From Chloroflexota bacterium (GTDB taxonomy: Bacteria; Chloroflexota; Dehalococcoidia; Tepidiformales; Tepidiformaceae), in assembly GCA_026702615.1 (NCBI GenBank), contig JAPPBY010000020.1, positions 62,001 to 126,000 of the forward strand: a DNA stretch of 64,000 nt, written 5' to 3'. Shown here in pieces: positions 32,214 to 40,663 of the stretch. The position numbers were made by a program, and so were the translations under genes. A model generated the notes under the pieces. That model searched no databases. It was not told the DNA's origin and saw only the letters and a program-made list of their open reading frames with translations. The first letter of the stretch is position 1. Every line of letters starts with the position of its first letter.

Positions 32214-33251
32214 TCAATCCTCCAGCAGGCTGATGACGACCTTGCGGCTGTCCCCCTCGCCGACGCTGTTCGTCTCGAGCTCGGGGTCGTCGACGAGGGC
32301 GAGGTGGACGAGGCGGCGCTCGGCGGCCGACATCGGCTCGAGCGTGATCGGCTCGCCGATGTCGCGTACGCGCTCGGCCATGCGCTCGGCCAGCGAGACC
32401 ACCTGGTCCTCGCGACGCCGGCGGTACTGCTCGACGTCGACCGTGACCGACCCTCGGCCAGGGAAGCGCCGCGTCATCACGAGGTTCACCACGTACTGGA
32501 ACGCCATCAGGCTCTCGCCCCGCCGCCCGATGAGCATCCCCAGGTCGTCCCCGGAGATGTCGATCACGGCGCGGGCGCTGCCGAGGCCGTCGCCGGCGGT
32601 CACGGGCTCGCGGATGTTGATGTCGGCGTCGATTTCGAGGATCTGGAGGATGGAATCGACCACCTCGGCCGCGAGATCGACCTCCTCGGCGTTGATGTCG
32701 GGCTCGATGTTCTCTTCCCGACGCCTGCGCGGTCGGTCGCGACGGGAACCACCGCCACCACCGCCACCGCCACCAGAGGAGCGGCGTGGGGGCGGCCCGC
32801 TGCGCGCCGGCTGGCGCGGGGGCGGGGCTGCGCCTTCGCCAAAGAAGTCCTGTTCGGTCAGCTGCGGCTCTCGCTCGGCGCGAGGTCCACGCTGACCACC
32901 ACCGGAGCCACCGCGCGGGCCACCCGAGCCGCCGCGCCTGCGCCCACCGCCGCTACCACCGCGCCGTCCACGGTCGCGGCCAGCGGCTCCACCGCTGCCA
33001 CCACGTCCGCCGCGGCCGCCTCGACCGCGGGGGATGCTGGTGTCGGGAGGTTCCGGCGACCGTTCGCGCGGCCCGTCCGCGCGGCGCTCGACGCGCACGA
33101 CGGCGTCGCGGGCGCCGCGCCCGAAGAGCCCGCCACGCTGTCCTTCGTCCAGCACGACGAGCTCGACTTCATCAACGGTTGCGTTGAGCTTGGCCAACGC
33201 CGCCTTAAGCGCGTCGTCGACGGTTTTTCCGTTTGCTTCTGCGTGATCCAT
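32214..33251 (-). CDS. jag: Jag (SpoIIIJ-associated / KhpB) RNA-binding protein
   Basis: 345 aa. Jag-N domain at residues 1-55 (GKTVDDALKAALAKLNATVDEVELVVLDEG; GLFGRGARDAVV), then a long Gly/Arg-rich linker with many RGG and GGG repeats, then a KH domain (VVDSILQILEIDADI; GDDLGMLIGRRGESLMAFQYVVNLV) and a C-terminal R3H domain (EPMSAAERRLVHLALVDDPELETNSVG). Homologues pair with KhpA and bind RNA in cell-envelope control. The linker is longer than usual. It overlaps yidC by 47 nt. Confidence 0.94.
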   Translation of the reverse strand: MDHAEANGKTVDDALKAALAKLNATVDEVELVVLDEGQRGGLFGRGARDAVVRVERRADGPRERSPEPPDTSIPRGRGGRGGRGGSGGAAGRDRGRRGGSGGGRRRGGSGGPRGGSGGGQRGPRAEREPQLTEQDFFGEGAAPPPRQPARSGPPPRRSSGGGGGGGGGSRRDRPRRRREENIEPDINAEEVDLAAEVVDSILQILEIDADINIREPVTAGDGLGSARAVIDISGDDLGMLIGRRGESLMAFQYVVNLVMTRRFPGRGSVTVDVEQYRRRREDQVVSLAERMAERVRDIGEPITLEPMSAAERRLVHLALVDDPELETNSVGEGDSRKVVISLLED

Positions 33252-34185
33252 GGGTAGATGTCCTCAATTCGCGGGAGGGACGCGAGCGTGTCTGGCCCGA
33301 GCCCTCCGAAGATACGGATGCGGCCGCCTCGACCGGGGCGGGGGGATTCGGTGGCCCCACCAGAGGCGGAATGTTGAGCGCGGGGAACCCGTAAACCATG
33401 ACGTTGAGCCCCACGCTCACAAACGAGGTGACAACCCAGTAGAGGCTTACTCCACTGGGAAAACTGAGACCGAAAAACATGAACATGATGGGCAGCATCC
33501 AGGTCATCATCTGTTGCTGCGTGCGCGCCCGTTCGTCCGTCGCGACGGTGACCGTCGTCTTCGATTGGGCCCAGGTGGAAAACCCAACCAGCACCACCAC
33601 CAGGAGGTTGAGGTTGAGCACGCTGATGGACGCGCCTTCGGCGAGGTTGATGCCGATAAAGCTCTCTTCGAGAGGGATGGCGCTCTGGATGTAGCTCCAC
33701 GAATAGAGGTGGCCGGAGAGGTTGTCGAGCGCCTCGGGCGAGATCGCGAGGGTCTGGCGGATGGCATAGAAGAGCGCGATCAGGATGGGGAACTGCAGCA
33801 CCAGCGGGCCCAGGCAGCCAAGCGGATTCACCCCCGCCTCGCGGTAGGCCTTCATCATCTCCTCCTGGCGCCGCTTCGGGTCGGTGAACTTCTTCTGGAT
33901 CTCCTGCACGTGTGGCTGCAGCGCCTGCATCGCGCGCGTCTGCTGGAGCTGGCGCATGGTGAGCGGGAAGGTGACCAGCCGCACGAGGATGGTGAAGGCG
34001 ATGACCGCGAGCCCGAAGCTGCCCCAGAGCGCGTGGTTGAGCACCACCAGCACGTTGATCATCGGATCGAGCAACCCGACGGTGAATGTCTTGCCGAAGC
34101 CGAAGGTCGCGATCGCGAAGACGAGCGCGACGCCGCCGATCAGGGCGAGGCCGAGCAAGGCCCGCTGCGGGACTGCGGTGATCAC
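33205..34185 (-). CDS. yidC: Membrane protein insertase YidC/Oxa1
   Basis: 326 aa, Gram-positive-type YidC without the large periplasmic domain of proteobacteria. Five TM segments are visible (for example GSFGLAVIAFTILVRLVTFPLTM with the conserved hydrophilic-groove Arg, then LGCLGPLVLQFPILIALFYAIRQTL and MMTWMLPIMFMFFGLSFPSGVSLYWVVTSFVSV). EIQKKFTDPKRRQEEMMKAYREAGVNPLG is the C1 loop. A basic tail ends the protein. ATGA overlap with the upstream lipoprotein gene. Confidence 0.96.
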   Translation of the reverse strand: MITAVPQRALLGLALIGGVALVFAIATFGFGKTFTVGLLDPMINVLVVLNHALWGSFGLAVIAFTILVRLVTFPLTMRQLQQTRAMQALQPHVQEIQKKFTDPKRRQEEMMKAYREAGVNPLGCLGPLVLQFPILIALFYAIRQTLAISPEALDNLSGHLYSWSYIQSAIPLEESFIGINLAEGASISVLNLNLLVVVLVGFSTWAQSKTTVTVATDERARTQQQMMTWMLPIMFMFFGLSFPSGVSLYWVVTSFVSVGLNVMVYGFPALNIPPLVGPPNPPAPVEAAASVSSEGSGQTRSRPSRELRTSTHGSRRSKRKNRRRRA

Positions 34186-35318
34186 GGCAGACCTCGCACT
34201 TCACGCTCGATGACGGTGAGCGTCGAGGGGTCGGCGCGGTAGAGCCTGCCCTCGGTGCCGAGGATCCAGGCAAAACCTTCCTTTTCTACCAAACCTGCGC
34301 GAATCTTCCCGGCCCCATCGAGTTTCACAGCGTTCCGCCGCACGCCACTTGCCAGATCCACGAAGTGCACGGTGCCGCTCTCATCGCCAACGATAAGCGT
34401 TTCATCGATTATGACGCCCTGGGCCTTCACCTTGTTCTCCGCCCGGTAGGTCCAGAGCGTCCGCCCCGAGTCCATGTCCCAGGCGTAGACCAGGTCCTCG
34501 AAATCGCCGAAGTAGGCGACGCCGTCACGGATCACGGGGCGCGTCCACACCCAGCCCTCAGCCTCGAACGGCTCGCGCAGGGCGGCGCCGGTCTCCGCGT
34601 CGACCAGCCAGACCCGGCCCCGGAGGGTCGGCACGAACAACGTGCCGTTACCGATGTGCGCCAGGTCGGCAATAGCCCCGCCCGCGTCGAACGGCCGCGT
34701 CCAGAGCTCCTGCCCCGACTCGAGGTCGAAGGCATAGAGGTTGCCATCCATGGTCCCGACGTACATGACATTGTCGACGACAACTGGTTGAGACCAGATT
34801 TCACCCTTCAGCTTCAAGCCATCGGACGGCCAGGGCGCGACAGCGCCCCCATCGACGACGTTTCGCACGTACAGGCGCTGTTCCGTGGTGCCAAAGACAA
34901 ACCGGTCGCCGGCCAGCGTGGCGCCCCCGACGATGCTGCCGTTCACGTCGTCGCGCCACCAGCTCCCTCGCCCCGCGATGTAACGCCCCTCCGGGCCAAG
35001 AGCGACCATTTCCCCCGAAAAGCCGGCGAGAATGATGCGATCCCCCGCGAACAGGGGCGGGCCGTAGACCGCCTCGAGGTCGATTTCACTCTCGGCGTCG
35101 AGATCGCCGTCCGGGAACGTCCAACTCCACTCCGCACCGAACTCATCGAGGTTTGCGGCGACGAACTCGTCGCGATCCAGGAACACGTAGACCGTTTCGC
35201 CATCGAACACGGGCGCCGCCCAGCCGCGGGGCTCGGAAAACCCCACGCAGCCGCTGGAGAGCACGGCTACGACCAGGACCACGGGGAGCAGAAGCTTCGA
35301 CAGGCGCACGGAAGGCAT
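34182..35318 (-). CDS. PQQ-repeat beta-propeller lipoprotein
   Basis: 378 aa from ATG 35318. A lipoprotein signal (LLLPVVLVVAVLSSGC, with Cys lipobox) is followed by PQQ-like blades: LYAFDLESGQELWTRPF, VWLVDAETGAALREPF, VYAWDMDSGRTLWTYRAE, VHFVDLASGVRRNAV. The fold resembles BamB, the scaffold of outer-membrane assembly, but here it precedes yidC; a role in protein export or assembly is plausible. Overlap with yidC implies co-expression. Confidence 0.85.
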   Translation of the reverse strand: MPSVRLSKLLLPVVLVVAVLSSGCVGFSEPRGWAAPVFDGETVYVFLDRDEFVAANLDEFGAEWSWTFPDGDLDAESEIDLEAVYGPPLFAGDRIILAGFSGEMVALGPEGRYIAGRGSWWRDDVNGSIVGGATLAGDRFVFGTTEQRLYVRNVVDGGAVAPWPSDGLKLKGEIWSQPVVVDNVMYVGTMDGNLYAFDLESGQELWTRPFDAGGAIADLAHIGNGTLFVPTLRGRVWLVDAETGAALREPFEAEGWVWTRPVIRDGVAYFGDFEDLVYAWDMDSGRTLWTYRAENKVKAQGVIIDETLIVGDESGTVHFVDLASGVRRNAVKLDGAGKIRAGLVEKEGFAWILGTEGRLYRADPSTLTVIEREVRGLP

Positions 35319-35358
35319 CCTAGCAGCAACCCCGTTACGGTCAGCAGACGTAAGTATC

Positions 35359-35374
35359 TGTTTCACGTGAAACA
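35359..35374. promoter_or_regulatory. parS site 1
   Basis: Exact match to the bacterial chromosomal parS consensus TGTTTCACGTGAAACA, the ParB loading site. It lies just upstream of the lipoprotein-yidC operon. Confidence 0.93.
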
Positions 35375-35482
35375 CCGCGCCCCCGCAACCTTCGCCCACT
35401 CGGAACAGTCCACTTTCACTAATCCACCCAAGCGCTTTAGCCCATTTGTGCGGCGCCTACTTCGACTTCCCGTCCGAGCCCG

Positions 35483-35498
35483 TGTTTCACGTGAAACA
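35483..35498. promoter_or_regulatory. parS site 2
   Basis: Perfect TGTTTCACGTGAAACA; the palindrome extends by one base on each side. Confidence 0.93.
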
Positions 35499-35634
35499 CT
35501 GGCTGCCTCGGGACCGGACAGATCGTCCATTGCGCCGGTACGTGCCACCCGCCACCTGCCGGCGGCCCCCGTCATTCCTACACCGTTGCCCCCTTTCTCC
35601 ACCTCCTGGAGCCACCCGGCCGCTCCAGCAATTT

Positions 35635-35658
35635 GAGCCGCCTACCTACAGGCGGCTC
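35635..35658. repeat. Hairpin in the parS region
   Basis: GAGCCGCCT / AGGCGGCTC, a perfect 9-bp stem with a 6-nt loop. No U-tract on either side; possibly structural or a weak terminator. Confidence 0.4.
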
Positions 35659-35767
35659 CATGTCCCTGCGCGGACCACTAGCCCTGCTAGCCATTACCGC
35701 CCCTGCGATGCCGTGGGCGGGACTCCCGCCGCAGATCATCAGTGCAGGCTTTGCTGTGCCTCTATTC

Positions 35768-35791
35768 CCACTGTTTCACGTGAAACAGTGG
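35768..35791. promoter_or_regulatory. parS site 3, within a 24-bp perfect palindrome
   Basis: The 16-bp parS core is flanked by CCAC/GTGG so that the palindrome is perfect over 24 bp. It lies just downstream of the yidD stop. Confidence 0.93.
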
Positions 35792-35799
35792 CCCGTCAC

Positions 35800-36012
35800 C
35801 TAATCCGGCACCGGGTCGTACCCGAATCCACCTCCCGGCCGACACCGCCCTAGCCGCTTCGCCGTCAGCCAGGTACCGCGAACGGCACCGTGGCGACGCA
35901 GAGCTTCCTCTCCATACCTCGAGCAGCTGGGTTCAAACCGGCAATTCCCCATGAACAGCGCCGCCAGGGTCACCTGGTACACGCGAATGGCTCCGATCAG
36001 CACCCACCTCAC
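35800..36012 (-). CDS. yidD: Membrane protein insertion efficiency factor YidD
   Basis: 70 aa from GTG 36012, whose GTGA overlaps the rnpA stop and which has GGGGAGGAT upstream. The core VYQVTLAALFMGNCRFEPSCSRYGEEALRRHGAVRGTWLTAKRLGRCRPGGGFGYDPVP is diagnostic. It aids YidC-dependent insertion at the membrane face. The ORF-track start 13 codons earlier would overlap rnpA more and adds non-conserved residues. Confidence 0.94.
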   Translation of the reverse strand: MRWVLIGAIRVYQVTLAALFMGNCRFEPSCSRYGEEALRRHGAVRGTWLTAKRLGRCRPGGGFGYDPVPD

Positions 36013-36347
36013 CCGGAATCCTCCCCGCCAAGGAGGCCGGCCCTCCCGCACACGGCCGCCACGTCCTCCCGAAGCGCCGGCGCCGCTTCCGTCAGGGCTG
36101 ACCGCCTCGCCATGACAACTACGTCGTACCCATCACGCAGCTCGAGGCGCCGCAGTACTTCCCGCAGGCGACGACGCACGCGATTCCGGATCACGGCCCG
36201 TTTGTCCAGCCGCTTCCCCACCGCGAACCCAACGCGAGTCGGTCCCTCACCGCGCTCCAGGATCCTGAGGGAGATCGTGCGCCCTGCCACGAATGTCCCC
36301 GATGAGAACACTTGTTCGAAATCTGCGCGCCGCCGCAGTGGCTCCAC
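36009..36347 (-). CDS. rnpA: Ribonuclease P protein component RnpA
   Basis: 112 aa basic protein subunit of RNase P (tRNA 5' maturation). The signature VGFAVGKRLDKRAVIRNRVRRRLREVLRRL is the RNR motif; DYDVVVMARRS-type segment GYDVVVMARRSALTEAAP follows. GTG start 14 nt after the rpmH stop. The order rpmH-rnpA-yidD is the standard one. Confidence 0.95.
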   Translation of the reverse strand: MEPLRRRADFEQVFSSGTFVAGRTISLRILERGEGPTRVGFAVGKRLDKRAVIRNRVRRRLREVLRRLELRDGYDVVVMARRSALTEAAPALREDVAAVCGRAGLLGGEDSG

Positions 36348-36361
36348 CGCGCGCCCCCCGC

Positions 36362-36505
36362 CTAGACGACCGTCAGCCGCCTCCGGCCCTTCACACGCCG
36401 CGCCTTCAGTATCGCCCGACCCGAACGCGACGCCATCCGCCGGCGAAAGCCATGGCGGCGGGCGCGTGGGCGGCGGTGCGGTTGATACGTTCTTTTCGGC
36501 GACAC
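36362..36505 (-). CDS. rpmH: 50S ribosomal protein L34
   Basis: 47 aa, below the ORF-track cut-off. Minus-strand translation gives [19 protein letters not shown] at the N-terminus and [16 protein letters not shown] at the end, unmistakable L34. GTG start with GAGGAAAC upstream. Co-transcribed with rnpA and yidD. dnaA, often the divergent neighbour of rpmH, is replaced here by a lytic transglycosylase in the same orientation. Confidence 0.96.
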   Translation of the reverse strand: MSPKRTYQPHRRPRARRHGFRRRMASRSGRAILKARRVKGRRRLTVV

Positions 36506-36545
36506 GGCCTGTTTCCTCGGCCCACTAACCTACGACCCATTCCCC

Positions 36546-38792
36546 CTACCCGCCAGTCCCTTCGCCGTACAGGGCCCGGTACCAGGCATAGTGCTCCATG
36601 ACCAGCTGGACATAAGCACGGGTCTCCCGGAACGTGATCGCCTCCACAAAGTCGGCCGGCGGCCACGACGCCACCAGACTCCACAGCTGCGCGTTCGAAG
36701 GACCGCCGTTGTACGCCGCCAGGGCGTGATGCGGATCCCCGAACTCCCGCAGCTGGACGCCCAGGTAGTAGGCGCCGAACTCAATCGACACGGCCGGGCG
36801 AAACAGCTCGCCCAGAGCCACGTCGCCCTTGCCGAGCCGCCCGGCGATCCACTCGGCCGTCGGACCGATGACCTGCGTCAGGCCCACGGCGTTCGCAACC
36901 GAGACCGCCGTCGGGTTCCAGCGGCTTTCCTGGTAGATGAGCGCCGCCAGCAACAGGGGGTCGAGACCGTTCGCCTTGCCGTGCTCCTCCAGCAGGGCCG
37001 CATGCTGCAGCGGGTAGCGCAGCCGGACGAACGGGTCGGGGAGCGCCTCGTTATCGAGATTCAGTATCAACTGTATTCGCCGTGCAATTTCCGTGACCTG
37101 GTCCGACAGGCCCGCCTCCGTCGCCGTCCGCGCCAGCGACAGCAGCGTCCATGGGTCGCTCGTCCGGGCGCCGGCGAGCTGGATCGTCTCCGCCGCGCGG
37201 TCCCGCAGTCCCACGAGGGCCAGCTCCGGCGCCTCCGCGGCGACCTCCTGCAGCACTCCCCCCGGACGGTGCGTCGCGAGCCAGGCCGCCAGCCCCTCCC
37301 AGTCGGGTACGGGCGGCGGCGCCAGGCGCCGGTAGCGCCCATCCCCACCGACGTCCATCGCCAGCGCGCGACGCGCCTCGATCCCGTGGAACGCGCGTGG
37401 CTGCAGCGCGACGGCGTCCAGATACGCGCGCTGCGCCTCCTCGGCCTCGCCCATCTCCTCCAGCGCCCGTCCGCGCCAGTAGTGCGTCCGCGCCTCCACA
37501 ACGTCTTGCGCCGCCCAGGCCTCGAGCGCGCCCGCCACGTCCCCCATCCGGAGCCGTGAGAAACCGCTCCGGAAGGCCGCCTCCGCGGCGAAGCCAGCGC
37601 CGGTCTCTCCCGCCACAATGTCGTACCGCGCCGCCGCCTCGTCAAAAAGCCCCGCGTTCTCAAGCGCACGCGCGGCCCAGTAGCGCGCGAGGTGTGAGAA
37701 CACTCCCGCCTCCGGGTCCACTGCGACCGCGTCGTAGAGCGGCACCGACTCCAGGTAGAAGCCATCGTCGTCGTACGCCGCCGCCAGGAAGTACGTGCGG
37801 TAGGCCAGCTCCTCCGCGCTCGCCGCCGTATCCTCCGCCGCGGGAAGGAGCACGGCCCGCGCCTGGGCGAACGCCCCATGCCGGTAGTACACGAACCCCT
37901 CCTGGCCCGGGTCGACCGCGTAGCCGGCCTGGCGCAGGTCGCGCACAGCGAACAGCGCCTCCTCGGTCCAGGGGGTCTCGGCGATGATGGCGCGCAACTG
38001 CGCCTCGAACAGGTCGAGGTCGCCGAGCAGGAAGCCGACCGCCGCGAGTTCGTGCCGCACCTCCGGGTCGCCGGTGAGCGCCGCCAGTTCGCCCAGCCAG
38101 CGCCGCCTCCCCTCCAGGTCCCCCTCGACGCGGGCGATGGCCGCGCGCTGCCGCAGGATCGGCAGCCGCAGCTGCTCGCCCAGCCCCGGCGTCGCCAGCA
38201 GCGACTGCCACACCGTCTCCGCCCGCTCCACGTCCCCGTTCCCGGCGAGCGCACGAGCGTACTCGGACGCGATCGAGGGGCCGAGCGCGAGCCCGCTTCC
38301 GAGCACGGAATGGGGCCGCAGCAACGCCACCGCCTCCTCGAAGGCGCGCGCCTCGTTCAAGCGCACCCCCAGCAGGTAGACCACGCGCGCCTCCTCGGGA
38401 GACCCGTGCGTCGCTGCTTCCAGCGCCCGGCGCAGCAGCGCCATCGAGCGCCCGTGCGCCCCCAGGTCGTACGCGGCCACAGCCTCCCCCAGCCACGCCG
38501 TCGAGCGGAGTTGCGGGTCCGTCGCGCGGTCCGCAACGGTCGCGAACATCGCCGCCGCCTCGGCGTAGCGGCCGCCGCGCAGCAGCACGTACGCCTCGTC
38601 GAGGAGCGCCGCCGGTTCCGGCGTGGGGGTCGCGGCAGGTGTCGCGATGGTCGTCGGGGTCGGAGAAGGGGCAGGAGGAGGGGTGTCCTCGCCGCAGGAG
38701 ACCAGCACGAGCGCCGCAATCAGGGCAGCCGGCACACCGCGCCGCACGCCCCTCAACGGACGACGGCCGGTCCGGTTGCGTCTGGCCTCCAC
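36546..38792 (-). CDS. Lytic murein transglycosylase lipoprotein with TPR-like repeats
   Basis: 748 aa. Lipobox-type signal (ALIAALVLVSCGEDTPPP), Pro/Thr-rich spacer, a long superhelical region of TPR-like repeats (for example AYVLLRGGRYAEAAAMFATVADRATDP), and a C-terminal SLT domain: LAALIYQESRWNPTAVSVANAVGLTQVIGPTAEWIA with the catalytic Glu, then AYNGGPSNAQLW. This is the Slt70 layout: cleavage of the MurNAc-GlcNAc bond with formation of 1,6-anhydro ends. Monocistronic, divergent from alr. Confidence 0.92.
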   Translation of the reverse strand: MEARRNRTGRRPLRGVRRGVPAALIAALVLVSCGEDTPPPAPSPTPTTIATPAATPTPEPAALLDEAYVLLRGGRYAEAAAMFATVADRATDPQLRSTAWLGEAVAAYDLGAHGRSMALLRRALEAATHGSPEEARVVYLLGVRLNEARAFEEAVALLRPHSVLGSGLALGPSIASEYARALAGNGDVERAETVWQSLLATPGLGEQLRLPILRQRAAIARVEGDLEGRRRWLGELAALTGDPEVRHELAAVGFLLGDLDLFEAQLRAIIAETPWTEEALFAVRDLRQAGYAVDPGQEGFVYYRHGAFAQARAVLLPAAEDTAASAEELAYRTYFLAAAYDDDGFYLESVPLYDAVAVDPEAGVFSHLARYWAARALENAGLFDEAAARYDIVAGETGAGFAAEAAFRSGFSRLRMGDVAGALEAWAAQDVVEARTHYWRGRALEEMGEAEEAQRAYLDAVALQPRAFHGIEARRALAMDVGGDGRYRRLAPPPVPDWEGLAAWLATHRPGGVLQEVAAEAPELALVGLRDRAAETIQLAGARTSDPWTLLSLARTATEAGLSDQVTEIARRIQLILNLDNEALPDPFVRLRYPLQHAALLEEHGKANGLDPLLLAALIYQESRWNPTAVSVANAVGLTQVIGPTAEWIAGRLGKGDVALGELFRPAVSIEFGAYYLGVQLREFGDPHHALAAYNGGPSNAQLWSLVASWPPADFVEAITFRETRAYVQLVMEHYAWYRALYGEGTGG

Positions 38793-38855
38793 CCCATCGA
38801 TGCTAGGCCCGTTCTCGCGGGCCGGTCAAAGCGCTGCCCGGGGAAGGGGGCAGCC

Positions 38856-40028
38856 GTGACCACCAGCAGTCCCGGAACCACCGGAACACCCCTTGAGAGC
38901 GCCACGCGGGCCCTCAACGCCTGGATCGAGCTCGAGCTCGACGCCCTCGACAACAACGCCCACGTTCTCCGCGAGACCGCCGGCGACGCGACCGTCATGG
39001 CCGTGGTGAAGGCCAACGCCTACGGCCACGGCGCGGACGTCGTCGGGCCGGCGCTCGAGGCCGCGGGCATCGAGCGATTCGCCGTCGTCTTCCTGCCGGA
39101 AGCAGTCGCCCTGCGCGAGGCCGGCGTCACCCGGCCCGTGCTCGTCCTCGGGCATTCGTTCGCCGAAGACGCCGAGACGGCGGTCGCGCACGACATCACC
39201 CTGACCGTCGACGGCGAGGAGCAGGCCGCAGCGGTCGCGGATGCGGCGCTGCGCGCCGGGAAGGCGCCGGTGCCGGTCCACGTGAAGGTCGACAGCGGCA
39301 TGCACCGCTTCGGTCTGGCCCCGGACGAAGTCGCGGCACTCGCCGACCGCGTGCGCACGCTCGAGGGCGTCACCCTCGAGGCGCTCTGGACCCACCTCGC
39401 CAACGCCGACCACGAGGACGACTCCTTCACGATCGAGCAGGACAGGGTCGTGGCCGAGGCGGTGCGCCTCGCCGGGCCGGTTCCGATGCGCCACATCGCC
39501 AACACTGCCACCACCATCCGCCACCCCGAGTTCCGCTACGACGCCGTGCGCACGGGGCTCGGCCTCTACGGCGCCCTCCCCGACCACACGCCCAACCCCG
39601 GCCTGCAGCGCGTCCTCAGCATGAAGGCGCGCCTCGCCCGCGTCTTCGATGTCTCCCCCGGCGAGGGCGTCAGCTACGGCCTCACGTGGGTCGCCGAACG
39701 CCAGTCTCGCGTCGCGCTCGTGCCCATCGGGTACGCCGACGGGTACCACCGCGCCCTCAGCAACCGCGGCCATGTGCTCGCAGGCGGCCGGCGCTGCCCA
39801 ATCGTGGGACGCATCTGCATGGACCAGTTCCTCATCGACGTCACGGGCGTCCCCGGCGTGTCCGAGGGCGACGAGGCCGTGCTCATCGGGGAACAGGGTG
39901 GCGAGACGATCACCGCCGCCGAGGTGGCCGGCCACATCGACACCATCAACTACGAGGTGCTCGCCGGCCTCAACCGTCGCCTGCCCCGCCTCGGCCACCG
40001 CAAAGGCATCGTCGAGGCGACCTGCTAG
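38856..40028 (+). CDS. alr: Alanine racemase
   Basis: 390 aa PLP enzyme supplying D-Ala for peptidoglycan. PLP lysine in VMAVVKANAYGHGADVV; the second catalytic residue, Tyr, in SYGLTW; also GRICMDQFLIDVT and YEVLAGLNRRLPR at the end. GTG 38856 follows GGGAAGGGGG; the ORF-track frame begins far upstream inside the transglycosylase gene and is a shadow there. Ends 4 nt inside the convergent methyltransferase gene. Confidence 0.95.
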   Translation: MTTSSPGTTGTPLESATRALNAWIELELDALDNNAHVLRETAGDATVMAVVKANAYGHGADVVGPALEAAGIERFAVVFLPEAVALREAGVTRPVLVLGHSFAEDAETAVAHDITLTVDGEEQAAAVADAALRAGKAPVPVHVKVDSGMHRFGLAPDEVAALADRVRTLEGVTLEALWTHLANADHEDDSFTIEQDRVVAEAVRLAGPVPMRHIANTATTIRHPEFRYDAVRTGLGLYGALPDHTPNPGLQRVLSMKARLARVFDVSPGEGVSYGLTWVAERQSRVALVPIGYADGYHRALSNRGHVLAGGRRCPIVGRICMDQFLIDVTGVPGVSEGDEAVLIGEQGGETITAAEVAGHIDTINYEVLAGLNRRLPRLGHRKGIVEATC

Positions 40029-40663
40029 GGGCTGCGGCGCACCAGCACGCAGACTCGCGGGATCGGGGGCAGGGCGAACGGCCCCAGCTCGACCAGATCG
40101 ATCGCGTCGAAGCCGCACTCCGTCAGAAGCGCCGCCATGCGGCCCCATCCGCGCAGGTCGACCTCCGCGCAGCCTCCCGACACGATGCGCCGGTGGATGT
40201 CGTTGAGCGGCCCCCAGCGCACCGGCGCGAACTCGACGATCAGCCCGGCGCCGCCCGGCGCCAGGATGCGCGAGAGCTCCTCGGCGAAGCCGTGCACGGC
40301 ATCGTCGTCGAGGGCGCGCAGCACGTGCAGGACCGTGACCGCGTCGAAGGACGCGTCCCGGAACGGGAGCTGCTCCGGCCAGGCGACCAGGTCGACCGAG
40401 TCGCCCGCGGCCGACACGTCGAGCACGACGGGGCGGGCGGGGGAACCCGCCCCCCTCGCCAGCAACTCGGCGAAGCCACCCCCACCGAGGCTGACATCGA
40501 GGTAGGTGCGGGCCGTGTCGAGCTGGAGCAGCTCGATCATCTTCTCGGCGCGGGGGAAGAGGAGCCCGCGCCCCGCGGGCGAATCGAGGGCGCGCGCGAG
40601 GGACTGCGGCCCCGCAAGCCAGCGCTCCCGCGCGCTGATGGCGTCCCGGCGTCGGCGAATCAC
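40025..40663 (-). CDS. Class I SAM-dependent methyltransferase
   Basis: 212 aa. Partly degenerate motif I (TYLDVSLGGGGFAELLA), motif II-like LPFRDASFDAVTVLHVLRAL and post-II LAPGGAGLIVEFAP indicate a methyltransferase_11-type fold. The glycine loop DVSLGGGGF is unusual. The substrate is unknown. Translationally coupled to the 141-aa gene upstream (ATGA) and part of a three-gene unit with the M23 peptidase. Confidence 0.78.
   Translation of the reverse strand: MIRRRRDAISARERWLAGPQSLARALDSPAGRGLLFPRAEKMIELLQLDTARTYLDVSLGGGGFAELLARGAGSPARPVVLDVSAAGDSVDLVAWPEQLPFRDASFDAVTVLHVLRALDDDAVHGFAEELSRILAPGGAGLIVEFAPVRWGPLNDIHRRIVSGGCAEVDLRGWGRMAALLTECGFDAIDLVELGPFALPPIPRVCVLVRRSP

Larger units (their letters stand above)
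35375..35799. other. Gene-poor origin-proximal stretch
   Basis: About 480 bp between the lipoprotein gene and yidD with no credible ORF. It contains three parS sites and a hairpin, and is locally less GC-rich at its left end. I searched for clusters of DnaA boxes (TTATCCACA-like) and saw none, so it is not obviously oriC itself. Confidence 0.6.

Noticed and set aside
35400-35800. oriC with DnaA boxes
   Set aside because: The gap has parS sites but I found no cluster of TTATCCACA-like 9-mers and no AT-rich unwinding element.
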